From Alphaproteobacteria bacterium (GTDB lineage: Bacteria > Pseudomonadota > Alphaproteobacteria > GCA-2731375), in NCBI GenBank assembly GCA_028281075.1, contig JANQKO010000007.1, forward strand, positions 1 through 5,014: a stretch of 5,014 nucleotides of DNA, in the 5' to 3' direction. The stretch's first letter is position 1, and each line of letters begins with the position of its first letter. The notes below the pieces were generated by a model, which was not told the origin of the DNA, made no database searches, and saw nothing but the letters and a program-made list of their open reading frames with translations. Of this stretch, positions 4,786 to 5,014 are shown piece by piece. Position numbers and translations under genes: made by a program.

Positions 4786-5014
4786 GCGGCCGTCGTCCGC
4801 CGCGATTGACAGAGATGTCGGTGGAAACCGCCCCGCCGTCAAGGCGGACTAGCCCGCCTTTCTCATCGCCACCATGGTCTGCGCGGCGCCGTGCTGCCGA
4901 CAGGGCAGGAGCGCTGCGCGGACCATGGTGGCGATGAGAAAGGCGGGCTAGTCCGCCTTGACGGCGGGGCGGTTTCCACCGACATCTCTGTCAATCGCGG
5001 CGGACGACGGCCGC
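4786..5014. repeat. Perfect 94-bp inverted repeat ending at the window edge
   Basis: Bases 4786-4879 are the exact reverse complement of 4921-5014, with 94 of 94 matching by direct reading. The pairing continues inward for ten more positions (4880-4889 with 4911-4920), eight Watson-Crick and two G-T. A 21-base tip remains, which itself contains a CTGCC/GGCAG hairpin (4894-4898 with 4904-4908). Each arm also contains a near-palindrome, AAGGCGG-(6 bases)-CCGCCTT (4841-4860 and 4940-4959). The left arm begins immediately beyond the in-frame ATG at 4785 of the lipoprotein gene. The right arm stops at the last base of the window, so its true extent is unknown. A fold-back assembly or amplification chimera is the favoured reading. 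No gene is supported in this stretch. Confidence 0.93.
4814..4842 (-). promoter_or_regulatory. Weak candidate promoter for the lipoprotein-alkC pair
   Basis: On the minus strand, TTGACG (4842-4837; five of six matches to TTGACA) is followed after 17 bases by GACATC (4819-4814), which matches the -10 consensus poorly. The spacing and the distance to the ATG at 4767 are reasonable. The site lies inside the terminal inverted repeat, so a mirror copy faces the opposite way in the right arm. Confidence 0.22.

Noticed and set aside
4665..4937. Plus-strand open frame running into the terminal inverted repeat
   Set aside because: Shadow of the lipoprotein gene and the palindrome; low-complexity Arg/Pro-rich translation.

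Overview
The window is GC-rich and carries five complete-looking protein genes. The base composition, the protein types and the intergenic repeat style suggest an alphaproteobacterium, perhaps of the Rhodospirillales/Hyphomicrobiales kind. This is inferred from gene style only, as no rRNA or taxonomic marker is present. The odd length of 5014 bases, a first gene that starts 8 bases in, and an inverted repeat running exactly to the last base all suggest a whole short contig.

Layout from left to right. (1) A forward gene (9-1061) encodes a ferritin-like, R2-type diiron protein with all six carboxylate/histidine ligands but no radical tyrosine at the R2 position. (2) Convergent to it, on the minus strand, is a type II toxin-antitoxin operon. 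A ribbon-helix-helix antitoxin (1370-1639) is followed by a ParE/RelE-type toxin (1092-1373), with their reading frames overlapping in ATGA. A well-spaced sigma-70-type promoter (1646-1674) sits under two palindromes (1653-1677), and its geometry predicts a leaderless antitoxin mRNA. (3) Divergent from the operon is a luciferase-like (LLM) flavin/F420 oxidoreductase (1779-2657) with a clear Shine-Dalgarno site.

(4) A 432-base convergent intergenic region (2658-3089) holds two dyad elements. One is a short REP-like hairpin (2742-2762). The other is a long inverted repeat built from six copies of a CGCCAAG-type octamer (2879-2967). (5) On the minus strand, a small lipoprotein of unknown function (4255-4767) lies 55 bases upstream of an AlkC-type DNA glycosylase (3090-4199). 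The glycosylase has a HEAT-like repeat body and a C-terminal Ig-like domain, the AlkC-beta architecture, and would excise N3-alkylated bases. The two genes may be co-transcribed.

(6) The last 229 bases (4786-5014) form a perfect 94-bp inverted repeat around a 41-base tip. It starts one base beyond a possible ATG of the lipoprotein gene and stops at the window's last base. A fold-back assembly or amplification chimera is the most economical explanation, though a real genomic palindrome cannot be excluded.

No single integrated new system is visible. The diiron protein, toxin-antitoxin pair, LLM oxidoreductase and repair glycosylase look like independent housekeeping or accessory units. The most informative observations are the terminal palindrome, the toxin-antitoxin control region and the octamer inverted repeat.
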